Of a stretch of DNA of 64,000 nt, positions 1 to 11,120 are shown piece after piece. Below the pieces are notes generated by a model. That model worked only from the letters and a program-made list of their open reading frames with translations. It did not search any database and was not told where the DNA came from. The translations under genes and the position numbers were made by a program. Numbering within the stretch: the stretch's first letter is position 1; every line of letters begins with the position of its first letter. This DNA is from Lineus longissimus. Lineage: Eukaryota > Nemertea > Pilidiophora > Heteronemertea > Lineidae. Location: positions 6,267,001-6,331,000 of the forward strand of contig NC_088326.1 of assembly GCF_910592395.1 (NCBI RefSeq), written 5' to 3'.

Positions 1-1040
1 AATGCGTTTTTGACTGTAACAGGGAAGTGGGAGAACAGTGGCTGTCAAGGATCAAGGGCACCCAGTCAATGAATTATCAGGGGCGGGGTACACTGGGGTG
101 GGGTGTGGGGGTCAGTGCACAGCTTTCCAGGCAATGGATTTGAACTTCTTTTTTTTCCGGTGCCAAGTTTCATCATGAGAAACATTCAGCTCCACCGATC
201 AAGAGTTAGATCAAAGTGGGACAACGCTTGAAAAGGGTCAATAATTTGCTGGGGAGATAGAGGTGGGGGCGGAGCCATACTTAGAGCAACTGATACTGTA
301 GAATGATCTCTGTCTCAACCTTCCAACACGGTTTGACCCTGGTTTACTAGGCTTGTTAAAATCAGATCAGAAAGTTACTGGGTGGTGATTTTGGAAGTCT
401 CATGAAAGTCTCTGCCCTTCTTTGAGTTCCGCCAAGCCTTTGAGTGACAAGGCACACTACAGGAAGTTTCAAGACAGAGGGGATAAATTGTGATTCAACA
501 TCTCCTTGATATATTCATCTAATTCAATTCATTCTATTCAATTCATTTAATAAGACATAACATTTAAAACATTTATTCTAAAATACCTTGGTACCGTAAA
601 GTCAACTTTTAAATGGAAAATGCATAAGCCTCGTTCTGAGAGTGGAGTGTTTTGGACACGCAACCAAGATGCTCTACCAAAGTTCCCTCGGGTTGCACTA
701 AAATGTGGAACCATGCACACAGCTCACTTCAGAAGTTTGAGGCTCTCAAAACACTGCTTCAAACACAAATCAGCCAAGGAAGCATCAACCACCCTAAGTT
801 TTTTAATGAGCTCTACACATATTTGCTGAGAAAAACGCTCCAAATAGCCCATTTGCGCGGATTTTAGCGTCACTTGAGCGAGCCGATCCGGACTTCCTAT
901 ACGCGCTGCCGTAACATAATGTAAACAACGGCGCTACCGGCGCTCCGGGCAGGCGATGGATGGAATTTGCCAAATTCGCACATATTCAAGTTATTTCGTG
1001 GCCTATCTTTTTAAGTTTGAGGTATTTTAGAATAGAAATT
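1..1040. other. No gene seen
   Basis: The stretch before the first hairpin has only short open frames with no splice context. It holds a short A/T-rich run of ATTCA-type words near 520-550. Nothing else is supportable. Confidence 0.5.
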
Positions 1041-1042
1041 CT

Positions 1043-1114
1043 CGGGTGGAGCTAAAATTTCGTCCAAACCCTCGCCTGTCGGCTCGGGTTTGGACTGTAT
1101 TTTAGCTCCACCCT
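1043..1114. repeat. Foldback hairpin
   Basis: The left arm starts CTCGGGTGGAGCTAAAAT and the right arm ends ATTTTAGCTCCACCCTCGAG, with further pairing of GTCCAAACCCTCG to CGGGTTTGGAC towards the loop. The arms are about 33 bp with a few mismatches and a loop of about 8 nt. This looks like a tiny foldback element or MITE remnant; no flanking duplication was identified. Confidence 0.75.
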
Positions 1115-1316
1115 CGAGTGTCTTGGTAACTCAACCAAGGTCCTCCGCCTCGGGTTCAATTCCTTAAACAAAAAACATGGAATAAAACAGAAAACTTTCG
1201 ATAAAAAGATGAACTTAACAAAGTAGTCAATAATTGGTTGATCTCAAATTCTCTCCTGGATAGGCCAGCTTGTATGGACAATCCCTAAAATGTAGTCTTC
1301 AATCAAGACCATAAAA

Positions 1317-1369
1317 AGAAGTGAAATTCCAATTTTATTAAACCTAGCCGAAATTGGATTTCACTTCTG
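1317..1369. repeat. Short inverted repeat hairpin
   Basis: AGAAGTGAAATTCCAATTT and AAATTGGATTTCACTTCT pair as about 18-bp arms with one indel, around a loop of about 15 nt. It is a simple inverted repeat with no coding context. Confidence 0.7.
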
Positions 1370-1774
1370 CTTGAGGTTGTTAGGCCCTAATCAAAGTCTA
1401 TGATTCAGCAAAACAATTAGCCACCTGAAAGCAAAAACACTCAATACAGGACCTGCCTTTTGTACTCCTGACTATCTCACTATGCATTCAATAACACATA
1501 AAGCCATGTTCTCAGCATGTAAAAAAACAGCAGGATGGAACAACTAAAATGCAATGATAATGCTTGATCAAGCAAAAGGACTTGACTGATGATCTACCAT
1601 ACAAGAAACACATGAGTCATGGGGCTATTGCACATTATTCAGTAAGTCAGCACTTTTATTGCAGGTGGGGAGATCCTCCCAGTACTTGCGCCTGTTCGGT
1701 GGCAACTTCCTCACAAGTTTCTCAATGATGTTTTTCTTCTTCGTGGGATTGACTCCACGGGGGATTAAAAAAAA

Positions 1775-2029
1775 CAATGGTAGAAGGCAGTAACTCCACA
1801 TTGGACATGGAGTTACTGCCTTTTACCATTGCAATTGGAGTTACTGCCTTTTACCATTGTATTAGTGTCTGGAGGTCGGAGTTACTTCTCACCCCCATGC
1901 TGAAATCTCAGAAAATATTGCTTCTACAGGGATAACAACCATTTCAGAAGATAAAGCACCAGCAGTAGTTCCAGAAATGCCCAAAAGGTGGATTTGACCA
2001 AAATATGGAGTTACTGCCTTCTACCATTG
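1775..2029. mobile_element. 255-bp MITE with perfect 24-bp TIRs
   Basis: The element begins CAATGGTAGAAGGCAGTAAC and ends in its exact reverse complement, with 24 of 24 bases pairing. Two further inward-facing copies of the terminal sequence lie at about 1810-1833 and 1837-1860, so the left end is itself a hairpin followed by a direct repeat of the arm. No clear target-site duplication is visible: the left flank is an A-run and the right flank is CAGGGC. It has no coding capacity, so it is a non-autonomous element of unknown superfamily. Confidence 0.8.
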
Positions 2030-2468
2030 CAGGGCTGAGATGTTGACTCTCGAACTGTTTGATATCAGGATACACAACCGCACCGAGTGCGCGAACGAGG
2101 AGTAGATGTATTGGTTAAATAACTTAGCCTTAGAATCTGTTGCGCACTGCCTATCCAACTTCACAGTAGGAGGAACCGAGTTACACTTAGTCTTTACATG
2201 ATAAATGACCACCACTTTTTAGGTTTGGAACTCATTTCTTGACCAAATGAGGGAACATGTAATTTGTATTTGTCGCGAGTCAATTTTTAAAATTAATTTC
2301 TAAGTTTTTTTAACTTTATCCAGGACGATTGCCTATTGTAGCGTTTGCTTTTCGGCGTGCAGTTCTTACTTGATTGGATAGATGCTTGACTTCAGCCCTC
2401 GTTCAGGTTATACCACTCATTGACTTTGTCAATATCCGACACAGATTGCCTTTCACAAAGCGCGCGGC

Positions 2469-2905
2469 CTAACGTAATCCATTCACATCGGCTGAATCGA
2501 AGTCGTATACCACACGCGACACTCCGCGGTTCCGTACAGGATTAATTGATATGTCGGACACAATAGGGAAAAGGTCCGAGTCGAACATGTGAGGCCAAAT
2601 CTCCGTGCGAAAACAAGATTCCATAAAGGTAGTTAATACCAGATCGAGTGTATTTCCTTTCTTATGGGTTGCACCATGTACCATTTGAACCAAAAAGAAG
2701 TCGTTGATCATGTTACAGACATTTTGGGTCTCCCAGCTCCGGGTGCTGATATAGTATCCCAGTCTATTTCTGGAAAATTGAAATCACCGGAAATGAATAC
2801 ACGAGTGAAGTTGCCATCACAAAAATTTAGCACAGAAAGCATCTATACATGTAGCATGTTTCTTAACCAGGATGAATTCCTAACCACCAAATATCTATAC
2901 GGTGA
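2469..2905 (-). pseudogene. Non-LTR retrotransposon endonuclease fragment, broken
   Basis: The minus strand encodes the C-terminal half of an AP-endonuclease-like (EEP) domain. The signatures are a C-x-P-Y-R block, then RVFISGDFNFPEIDWDT, then NDFFLVQMVHGATHKKGN followed by TLDLVLT, and finally SDLFPIV. In the family the last motif is normally S-D-H; here the histidine position is leucine. A one-base frameshift separates the GDFNFPEIDW block from the NDFFLVQ block, and an in-frame stop precedes the first block. No reverse transcriptase follows. This is a dead fragment of an L2/CR1/Jockey-type element. It shows no detectable overlap with the RT-end fragment at 42.9-44.0 kb, so a common origin cannot be tested here. 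Confidence 0.75.
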
Positions 2906-3079
2906 GCACAATGACCCTTGGCCGTTTCATTTGAAATTTTGGAATAAAAAAGCCACAATAAGTCTTGAAGTTTCGTGGATGAGGGAATTCACCACATTCA
3001 GATTGCATAATTCAAGCAGGAACGGAACGACGTAGATATAAATAGTTCCGATCATGCGCAAGGAGGTTGGCATTTCCAA

Positions 3080-3230
3080 AGTTGACTCCGATTTGACCCG
3101 AGTTAGCTCTCCATGCGTCGATCCTTTCCATGTGGAACGATACACATATAAGGCGCTTCCTGGAGCCATGGATTTACCCTGTGACGTCTTGGTGTAGATA
3201 TTGATTTTTCTGACGTCACACTTGTTTACG
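3080..3230 (+). repeat. Interspersed repeat 'R', copy 1
   Basis: The block contains TTAGCTCTCCATGCGTCGAT, CCATGTGGAACGATACAC, GGCGCTTCCTGGAGCCATGG and CCCTGTGACGTCTTGGT in order. The same words, in the same order, flank the 1.08-kb element at 18.78-18.84/19.92-20.18 kb, and their reverse complements occur at 52.0-52.33 kb. Part of the family's distal end also occurs at 8.51-8.63 kb. This is a dispersed repeat of unknown class. Confidence 0.65.
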
Positions 3231-4465
3231 CCGCTAATGCGATTTTGGTCTCACTAGCCGGTGCGGAGGCCTACCTGCCTCCAAATATGACGCACGTCAT
3301 TTCATGCATACCCCTGTTCCAGCGGCTGTAGACCATGCAGTATCTCACTCTCACAAAAACCATACCATTTCTGAATAGCTTGTCACTTGTAGAATACATT
3401 TGGCAAAGTTTCAATGTCATCTCGACATACAGTTATGCATTGACTGATGCAGCACAATGCATGAGACACCCTGTATGTCAGCGCAAATTTGAAATATTAT
3501 TCACAATGTGATCTTATTTCTGTTCCTGAAAAGTTGTTTTCAGTGTATTTTCTCCTTGAAATCGATCACTTCAGGTACTATTACTGTGCATACCTAGCTA
3601 AATTAGTGTCTAGTTTCGTCTCTGATGACATTTATTTCGTAAAAATCGCTGTTTTTTTCTAAAAAGGTGTTTTTGTGGTCATTTTGGCTGTTTATTTCGA
3701 GGGTACGGTAGGAGGTCATCGTTCACTCGATAACTCTTTTTAAAATGAAATAAAAGCGTTTTAAGATACATGATATGAATTGATATTAATATTCGTTAAG
3801 TGGGATTGTCGGTGGACGTTCATTGTTGAACAGTTGTGCTGGAATTACGAAAATATATCGATATCGTTGAGAGTTCATTCATTAGGGGCCTGCTCTCAAT
3901 TTTCCTTAATGCCTCTAGCACTGGGCAATTGCCACCATCTTGAAAAGCAGTGCCGCGGATGGCTATCGCATCGCCACTACGCATGAGAACACGATGGCTG
4001 CCCTGCGCTGCATTGAGAGTTCGTAATAAATTCACATAAAAACACACCAGAAGATCTCCGATTTTATTTACAAAGATCATATTTTGTTATTTATTGATAA
4101 AACAAGCCATTTTACCACAGCAGGTGACACATATTAGGCCTGAATAAGACTTTAGAATTTGAAGTGGTGGTGACGATGCCGATATCCAAGATGGCGGAAT
4201 TATACCAGTGGTCAAATCTCATCTAGTTTGGGTAATTGCATCATTATTTCTTTTTGTGATTGGTGATTTGTAAAATTGAGAATGATTGAAAAATCAGTAT
4301 TTTTTCACCCAAAGGCATGAGTGAACATTTGATAAGTTTATTGTGATTTAATTGGTAATTTGGTCGACATTTTGACAATTATATTTAGCAATATTTCGAT
4401 AAATGCGGACCTGCTTCTTCCTCTTTTCGCAGTAACGGTGTTTCGATAACTCAGGTCAGTTTCAC
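3231..4465. other. No gene seen
   Basis: A/T-rich intergenic sequence. Open frames at 3780-4080 on both strands are antisense shadows of each other with no splice or homology support. Confidence 0.5.
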
Positions 4466-4633
4466 GGCAAAAATAAGTGGTAGTTTTGAAATTCGAATGT
4501 GCATTTATTAATGTAACGATAAAGTACATTTCCGAGAATAATTAGTGAAGGCAAAAATAAGTGGTAGTTTGAAATTCGAATGTGCATTTATTAATGTAAC
4601 GATAAAGTACATTTCCGAGAATAATTAGTGAAA
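4466..4633. repeat. Tandem duplication, unit about 84 bp
   Basis: The unit starting GGCAAAAATAAGTGGTAG at 4466 recurs at 4550 and ends GAATAATTAGTGAA in both copies. The copies differ mainly by one T in a short T-run. It is a recent local duplication with no coding content. Confidence 0.85.
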
Positions 4634-4639
4634 GTTTCA

Positions 4640-5200
4640 GTAGGTGTCGATTTTTGTAAAGTAGTGTATAGGCGATGGATTGGCTCAGCCATGTGCTCGT
4701 CGTGTCAGCGGGGCGCAAGCCGTCATGGGATGGGGGATGTACACTAGAATGCACGTGATTGATGGTTGAACATTCACTCTCGTTGACAGTGTATTATTGA
4801 AATATTTGATTGTGATGATGGTGTATTGTACTAGGCCTTGCATGCTCCCAACGTGTGGCATATTTCACATTGATACTACCAGTATCAATTACAAAAAAAT
4901 AGATTGTGAGTAACAATACTGATAGGCCTACAAACAATGCTACATGTCATGAGGGTGGGAACGGGGAAGGGGGTAACTGTTTCGACGTCCCGTTAGGAAA
5001 AAAGGCTTATCCCGTTTCCCAATACGCAATTTTAGCCGAATCGTGACGCAAAACACGGCTTGTCTCGAATCCCGCTAAAATAAGGGTGTCTATCGTATCC
5101 CGAATCCCGACAGTTATTTTCGGCCCATCCCAGTGTCCCAAAAATACCCGTTCTCCCCCTCATACATAGTAGACCATATTGTCACATTGATGTTTTCTTT
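4640..5200. other. No gene seen
   Basis: Intergenic sequence with a few repeats of the word CCCGAATCCCG (5050-5110). Nothing coding is supportable. Confidence 0.45.
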
Positions 5201-5219
5201 CATTACAGTTAGACTTCGA

Positions 5220-6500
5220 GATCTACATTTTCGACAAAGGCCTGGTGTAATATTACATACTTGATGAAGGTAATATCAATTTCTTCAAATTTGAAGCATG
5301 ACGTTAATGGGGTACCAGCACAACTTCATTGACTGCTACGTGGCGCTGGTGGTAACTAAGGTATTGCATCGCTCATATCACTTGAAAAAAACATTTACCC
5401 TAGTTACGACCAAAGCTGCTTAGCAGAGGGCGATACCTCATCAGGAGCGCCACAATCATATCATTGGTGTGAAAGCATTTGTATGAAGTTTTTCAGTTCT
5501 CAATGTGTTCAAAACCTTAATTGTGAAATTGTGCACTTCGAATTCAAATTTACGTCACTACGTTAGTTTGACATCCATTGATGTCACGGTAATTTCACTG
5601 TTATGCTGTGCTGCTTTCAGGTTTAATGACACGAATGAGTACAAGTACATTACATTTTTCGACGAAGGCCTTCTGTAATTTCATACACTTCTTACGGTTA
5701 GTATTGATTCATAATTTCGAGTAAAAAAGTTAATTTTGAAAGTGAAAAATATGTTGCAATACAATAGACCTGCAAATACCATATACGCAAGTTTTGAACA
5801 AATATCACACATATTCCCCAGTTGACTTGTGATGATATTGATAATGGTGGTGGTGGTGTTATCATGTACATGGCTTCTAACGTAGTAAATGTTTTCTTTT
5901 CAGCAACATTCAATAGATTTATTTACTGTATTATCATTTCGACCAAGGCGAATTCGACACTTCAGTTACACAAGGTTAGTAACTTTTGTTCACAAAATCC
6001 AAATGGAGGCAAATACAGAACAATCAAACTTAGTCATTCCAGTCAGTTACTGAAGCACAGTGAAAACTGTCGGGAGCAATGCAACTGATGGCATGTCAAA
6101 CTTCCAGTGACTGTCCCTGTCCATATATTTCAGGACAGTACAAATCTTTTAATCATTTTGTTTATGCAATGTACGTTATTATGTATCATTTCAGCACAAT
6201 CAAACTTAGTCATTCCAGTCAGTTACTGAAGCACAGCGAAAACTGTCTGAATTAGTGCTGCTGATGGCATGTAATTACTCTACTACCACTACCAGTGACA
6301 GTCAATGTCCATATATTTTCAAGTGTGCGAAATTAGTACTCGTCTACTTCTTAGTGTTATTTGAATGCAATGTATGTCATAAAAATATTTTTTCAACACT
6401 ATATCAACATTCTCATTCCTGTCAGTTTCTGAAAATCAGCTAAAGCAATCGCTACCAATGCAGCTGATAACAGCAATTCTTTTTGTTCCCAATGCCCATC
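5220..6500. repeat. Cluster of degenerate direct repeats
   Basis: TTTTCGAC(A/G)AAGGCCT followed by TGTAAT occurs at 5229 and 5656, with a weaker relative near 5938. A second unit, AATCAAACTTAGTCATTCCA plus GTTACTGAAGCACAG and GTCCATATATTT, occurs at about 6022 and 6189, with a more diverged copy near 6410. The region looks like decayed duplication of roughly 170-200-bp segments. Short frames within it are not convincing genes. Confidence 0.55.
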
Positions 6501-7250
6501 CATGACAATATATTTCACGCATGTGACAATCATGTAATCATCCTGTTTTTTGTGTTCTATTCATGCAATAAATAAATTCAGTATTTTCAAATCATTGGTG
6601 CTACAAAACTATTCTCATTTCTATTATTCATATTTTATAAAATGCTGTCATGTCAAATTTTGTGTCCTATAAATCATTATGAAGTCGGCATTTTATATAC
6701 AACTTTTGTACTCCTCCTAAATAAACATACAAATCTTGTTTTATGTAAACTTTGTATATGTGACCCGTCACAGCAAAACCAGGCGCATGTCGCTCTGAGC
6801 TTGGCAGGTTGAGACGGACTGTTCTAATCTTTCATTAGCGACACCATTTCTTACCCGAGTGCCTCCTTCATTCATACATCTTGTACTTTAACTCAAGATA
6901 CCCATCTTTGAATATTTTTAGTATACCAAGTACTACAATGTCAATGTATTGAAGTCATGTTCTTGTAGTGTTATTGGCTTTCTATTATCTTGTCAAAATA
7001 CCACTTGGTTCTCGCAAAATCTCAATAAAAACAAATGCTATTGCATGTATTGCATATTCTAACAGCTATCCACTGTATCGATTTATCCATCATCTGTACT
7101 ATTTGTCACAAAAATGTTATATTATGTAAATCATATTTCATTACATAATGCACACTGCCAATTACTGCTGAACCATTCATATGTCATTTAAATAAATAAT
7201 TTTCAACTTTTTAAAACCGTCTTATAGTACTGTTCTTGTCACTTAGCTGA
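6501..7250. other. No gene seen
   Basis: A/T-rich sequence with the word GTGACCCGTCACAGCAAAAC near 6762, which has the look of a dispersed repeat. No coding support. Confidence 0.4.
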
Positions 7251-7294
7251 ACCAATTGCTCTATAGCATGAAATTTCCAGAAATGCCCCAGGGA

Positions 7295-7932
7295 CTGAAA
7301 AGTGCTGTTTTAACAGAGAGGTGTCCTAAACTGAGAAGTCGAGTTGAATGGAAACAACCAATTTGGAACCAAAAACTACTGTCCTTATTAAAGAGGTTGT
7401 CCTCAATAGAAAGGTGTCCACAAAAAGTAGGTCCACTGTATATGAAAGTACAAACCCTGGTACATGTAGTGACATCATCTCCTCCTCGATGTGGACACCT
7501 GCAAATGCAGCGACAATGTCACATCAGTTATTTAATTAATCGTCCTTTGTGCAGATGGCACCACCCATCAAGCATGTTGGTGACGAACAGTGTCGCAGCA
7601 TTTCGTCACCGAGCTCACACGAAAATGCACTGTCATTCATTCAGCCATAAGTGTAAGACTGTAGGGTTGTTTCCAACCAAAACATGTTCGAAATGTGTCA
7701 AGCATTCGGAACACCCAAAGACTGATTAGAGAAGTCAAAATTGAATGGAAACAACCAATTTGGGACCAAAACTAGTGTCCTTATTGGAAAGGTTGTCTTT
7801 AATAGAGAGGTGTCTTCTAACGGAGGTTCCACTGTATATAATGTAGGAACCCTGGTTGTGACATTGTCCACTCCTCCAGCTGCACACCACCAAATCCACA
7901 ACAATGTCACACCAGTTATTTAGTTCATCATG
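7295..7932 (+). repeat. Two direct copies of an 'AGAGAGGTGTCC' repeat
   Basis: GAATGGAAACAACCAATTTG, GTGTCCTTATT, AAAGGTTGTC, AGAAAGGTGTCC/AGAGAGGTGTC and CCACTGTATAT occur in the same order in two blocks (about 7335-7545 and 7735-7932). Both continue into AACCCTGGT and a shared ACAATGTCACA-CAGTTATTTA end. A reverse-oriented partial copy lies near 33955-34025. The 157-residue frame starting at 7256 runs through the first copy and is an artefact. The family resembles a common short DNA-element repeat of marine invertebrates (inference). Confidence 0.65.
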
Positions 7933-8129
7933 CTTATGGTCATTGTACTTTCATCTTATGTAAAATGTAACTTTTTACACGGTTTCAATAAACGATTTGT
8001 AATTTGTAATTTGTAAATTATAAATTTCACTAATAATTTGACGCCGCCAATTCCACTGGTCTTCGAAATACGTAAGCTACACTGTTGACGACTATGACAC
8101 TCCTCACAAACCACATTGTGAATCAGACG

Positions 8130-8510
8130 CCGATAGGCTTGTTTCATCTATATGCCTTATAACTTCAAGATTAACAAGGATGGTGAAAACATCTTTAATT
8201 CACATCTACTCATTCTCTTGAGAAAGCCAAATGACAACTATTTCAATCTCTTATATAAATAGAGGGTGGTGTCTTTTGAAGCTGGTACTTTCCTCAAATA
8301 ATCGTCAGAGCTATACCCCTTCACAAAATACCTCGGACGTTTACATTTGAACAAGTAGCAATAGGGATAGAGTAGGCCCATATGTATCCATGGTAATCAC
8401 CGGAGATTGAAGAACTAGGGAGGGGGGGGGGTACAATCCGGAGCTGATCACCACTGGCCTGTGAGACCTGTGGAAATGACGTTGCGTCGTAATACTAGTG
8501 GGCTGGGGTG
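8130..8510. other. No gene seen
   Basis: Intergenic; contains a G-run near 8420-8430. No coding support. Confidence 0.4.
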
Positions 8511-8630
8511 ACGCGAACTCGGATCTCGGCGTGCATTCACCTGGCGGGAAAGGTATTTCGCGCTCGGAAAAATAGCATACTGATGAACCACAAGAAGAAC
8601 AAACATACTGCAGTAAAAAGTCGCCCATTC
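8511..8630. repeat. Interspersed repeat 'R', partial copy
   Basis: GGGGTGACGCGAACTCGGAT, CTCGGCGTGCATTCAC and GCGGGAAAGGTATTTCGCGC match the reverse complement of 52.08-52.14 kb. The following GATGAACCACAAGAAGAAC matches 20.13 kb. It belongs to the dispersed family described at 3080-3230. Confidence 0.6.
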
Positions 8631-8963
8631 CTTTAAGATAAAGAAGATATATTCCTATTTGTCATAGTGGATAATAGATAGCTGTTCTAGGGCATGATAA
8701 TAAGTACACGGACACCATTTGTTTATCAGCTTATCAAGCACTACTTAACTTGGCAGCCATTTTAGCCATATATATCCGTGACAAAAACCAAACAACACCA
8801 AGCCAAAAGGATCGATAACCATTGGGTTAAAATACCCTTGTTTTCAGAATTCAGTACCTTGTGCTAGATAATGTGCAGTTATTATTGCTTCTCAATCATT
8901 TCTCCCCCTTACTTTATTGCAGATGGCCAACGAACTTTATATTTACTGTTTTTGTAACTTCAG

Positions 8964-9998
8964 AAATACAAGCACAGCTACAGTCCAAGTATCAAAGGAC
9001 AATTTCCAGTCTGGAATTCAGCTTGGCACTACCACTTGAAGCTGAAGTGCTTTGTAGGTATAGCTGGTATCAAACATGTAGTGACGTCAACTTTTAATGT
9101 TTATGTATTTTCACAAGAAAAGAATCAGTCGCAATATACATTAATGCATAATTTCTTCATAAACAATCTCGTGGCTATTGCTGGCGAATATGAGGACGGG
9201 GTTATCGGTATTTGCCAGTATGGCGCACTGCGATGGCAGCATTATAACCTACATGCACTTGCTTTTAGTTTAGATGGACTCAACAGCCAACAATTGTTGC
9301 TACCGTATAACAACTTCAGGAGTAGTCGTGGCCCCGGTAATTCAACATTTCGATATCTTCAGTTTGTAGTTCATAGCAATATAGCCGTCTTTGCACTAAC
9401 CTATCTCCTTGGTTTAAAGACGTTTGTCACTTCTTTCAACTTGTTCAGTATCAGGGATCTTGGTTTTGCCCTGAAGCTTAATTTCTTAAAATCTCTCGGA
9501 GAAGCAAAGTTTGCACCAGGTTTGTTATCATCATTGTTTCCCGTCTCGCTTAGTAATCCTCAGTTTGACTCTGGGGGAAACATATTCGAGTTTACATTCA
9601 AACCTTACAAAATAACCATAATAGAAAGAAAAAACATGTTCAATACGGTGTGAACAATTCAACTTGAGGAGAATAGGTTAAGAACAATTACTTTTGCCAG
9701 GATATTTGGAATTAGTATTATAGGCGTATCTTCATCATTGCAGGCCACTTGCGGCGATTGCTATCGAGAATCAGGCGACAAAAGCAGAATTCAAAAGTTG
9801 TATATGCTCGAAGCGGATTCGTGCAGGGACAAGTCATCAGCTTTAGCATTTCCCATTAAAGCCAGACTTCGGTTCATCTCTACCGTCGTTGGCCAAGCTG
9901 CATTATTCTTCGTCGACGAAAAGAATCGGCTGATACTTTGGCCGAAGAAATACAAATTCAGGAAAGGTCATACATTGAAAGCGAAAATTTACGTCTAA
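8964..9998 (+). CDS. Unrecognised two-exon gene, 5' end missing
   Basis: A polypyrimidine tract and CAG end at 8963 and open a 228-codon exon (8964-9647). It begins KYKHSYSPSIKGQFPVWNS and includes AWHYHLKLKCFVGIAG, GEYEDGVIGICQYGALRWQ and a hydrophobic stretch around FVVHSNIAVFALTYLLGL. A GTGTGA donor at 9648 avoids a stop three bases later, and CAG at 9741-9743 opens the terminal exon (9744-9998), ending ...GHTLKAKIYV and TAA. Both junctions are phase 0 and the intron is 96 bp. The product is at least 312 residues and I recognise no family. Its length, phase-0 entry and last exon (a V-D dipeptide then G-H...K...V) loosely resemble the terminal exons at 47.6-50.4 kb, but this is only suggestive. 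An echo of its first acceptor lies at 63.76-63.82 kb. Confidence 0.6.
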
Positions 9999-10195
9999 CA
10001 CAAAGAGAATGTTTTACATAATCAATAATGGTTACAATGGCAGTGGCAGTTGCAATTAGTAGCCGTGACCATAACTGCAACATGGATCTATCAAATTCGA
10101 AACTTAATATTTTTTGGCGAAAAAAGTTTCTTCACAAGGGAATCTTGTTTTTGGTCAGACCGTTGTATTGTATTTGGTGGTTCCTCATTTCTCAT

Positions 10196-10640
10196 TGTTT
10201 CATGACAGAAAATTGGACAGGGAGCGCGTTGGCACAACAGTTAAGCGTCGGGTAAGTCCCGGGTAAGATGTCCGGCCAGGGCCTCTTTGTAACTCTCAAC
10301 TGGCCTGAAGTGTCCGTGCGTGCGCAAGCTTGGGCGTTGCCCTTAGTTGTCCAGAAAGGTTTCTGGATAGGCTGGGTACTAATAATTGCGTTTGTAAAGC
10401 GCTTTGAAACAGTACATAATACAGTGAAAAGCGCTTTATATTGATAACTATCTTATCATAATTATCATTAGTACATGTACTTTCAATATGGGGACACAGC
10501 GAAAAACATGTCTGTGCGCTCAAAAGCAACCAGTGCCTGGGTTTTCAAAACAGCCGCTAAGTATTAGTGACCGAACTCAACTTGACGGTAACTCATGGTT
10601 AGCGGTGGCAGTGAAAGCGATGGCAGAGCGACAAGCCGAA
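10196..10640 (+). repeat. First copy of a duplicated SINE-bearing block
   Basis: GTGACAGAAAA-like sequence, the SINE, then CTTTCAATATGGGGACACAG, CCGCTAAGTATTAGTGACCG, AACTCAACTTGACGGTAACT and GCGATGGCAGAGCGACAAGC are repeated in the same order at 10791-11120. The offset is about 500-600 bp, depending on indels in the SINE tail. This is a tandem segmental duplication. The short frames inside it have no support. Confidence 0.7.
10221..10469 (+). mobile_element. tRNA-derived SINE
   Basis: The head reads GGAGCGCGTTGGCACAACAG with TTAAGCGTCG, resembling a Pol III A box. A decayed B box follows; the sister copies show it better as GGGTTAGATACC (near 10868) and GGCTTCGATACC (near 21190, minus). The body contains GGATAGGCTGGGTA and the tail carries two AAAGCGCTTT palindromes followed by short ATTATC-type repeats, typical of 3' ends of invertebrate deuterostome SINEs. 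It is non-coding and relies on a partner LINE for movement (family knowledge). Confidence 0.75.
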
Positions 10641-10790
10641 CTCAACTTGGCGGCAACTCATGGTAAGCAGTGGCAGTAATTTTACTTTTAATTTACTCCC
10701 ACCCCATTTTCCTCAAAATTGGACTTAAAAATAGTATTTATCGGTTTGGTAGTGGGACATGACTATAAATGGAAGAATACAGTATTTCAG

Positions 10791-11120
10791 TGTTTTCGTG
10801 ACAGAAAAATACGACAGGGAGCGCAATGTCACAACAGTTATGCGTCGGCCTGCCGTCGGGTAAGTTCCGGGTTAGATACCCGGCCAGGGCCACTTTGTAA
10901 CTCTCAACTGGCCTGAAATGTCCGTGCGTGCTCAAGATTGGGCATAATTACCATTAATACTTTCAATATGGGGATACAGAGAAAAACATGTATGTGCGCG
11001 CAAAAACAATCTATGCCCGGTTGTTCAAAACAACCGCTAAGTATTAGTGACCGAACTCAACTTGACGGTAACTCATGGTAAGCGGTGGCAGTGAAAGCGA
11101 TGGCAGAGCGACAAGCCTAA
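10791..11120 (+). repeat. Second copy of the SINE-bearing block
   Basis: This copy matches 10196-10640 in order. Its SINE portion (about 10818-10950) keeps a clearer B box, CCGGGTTAGATACCCGG, but has lost the GGATAGGCTGGGTA body and the AAAGCGCTTT tail. The deletion explains the shorter unit. Confidence 0.7.

Noticed and set aside
8861-9097. Frame MLDNVQLLLLLNHFSPLLYC as a signal-peptide exon of the 9-kb gene
   Set aside because: It is in a different frame from the downstream exon and spans the putative intron end; no donor joins it in phase.
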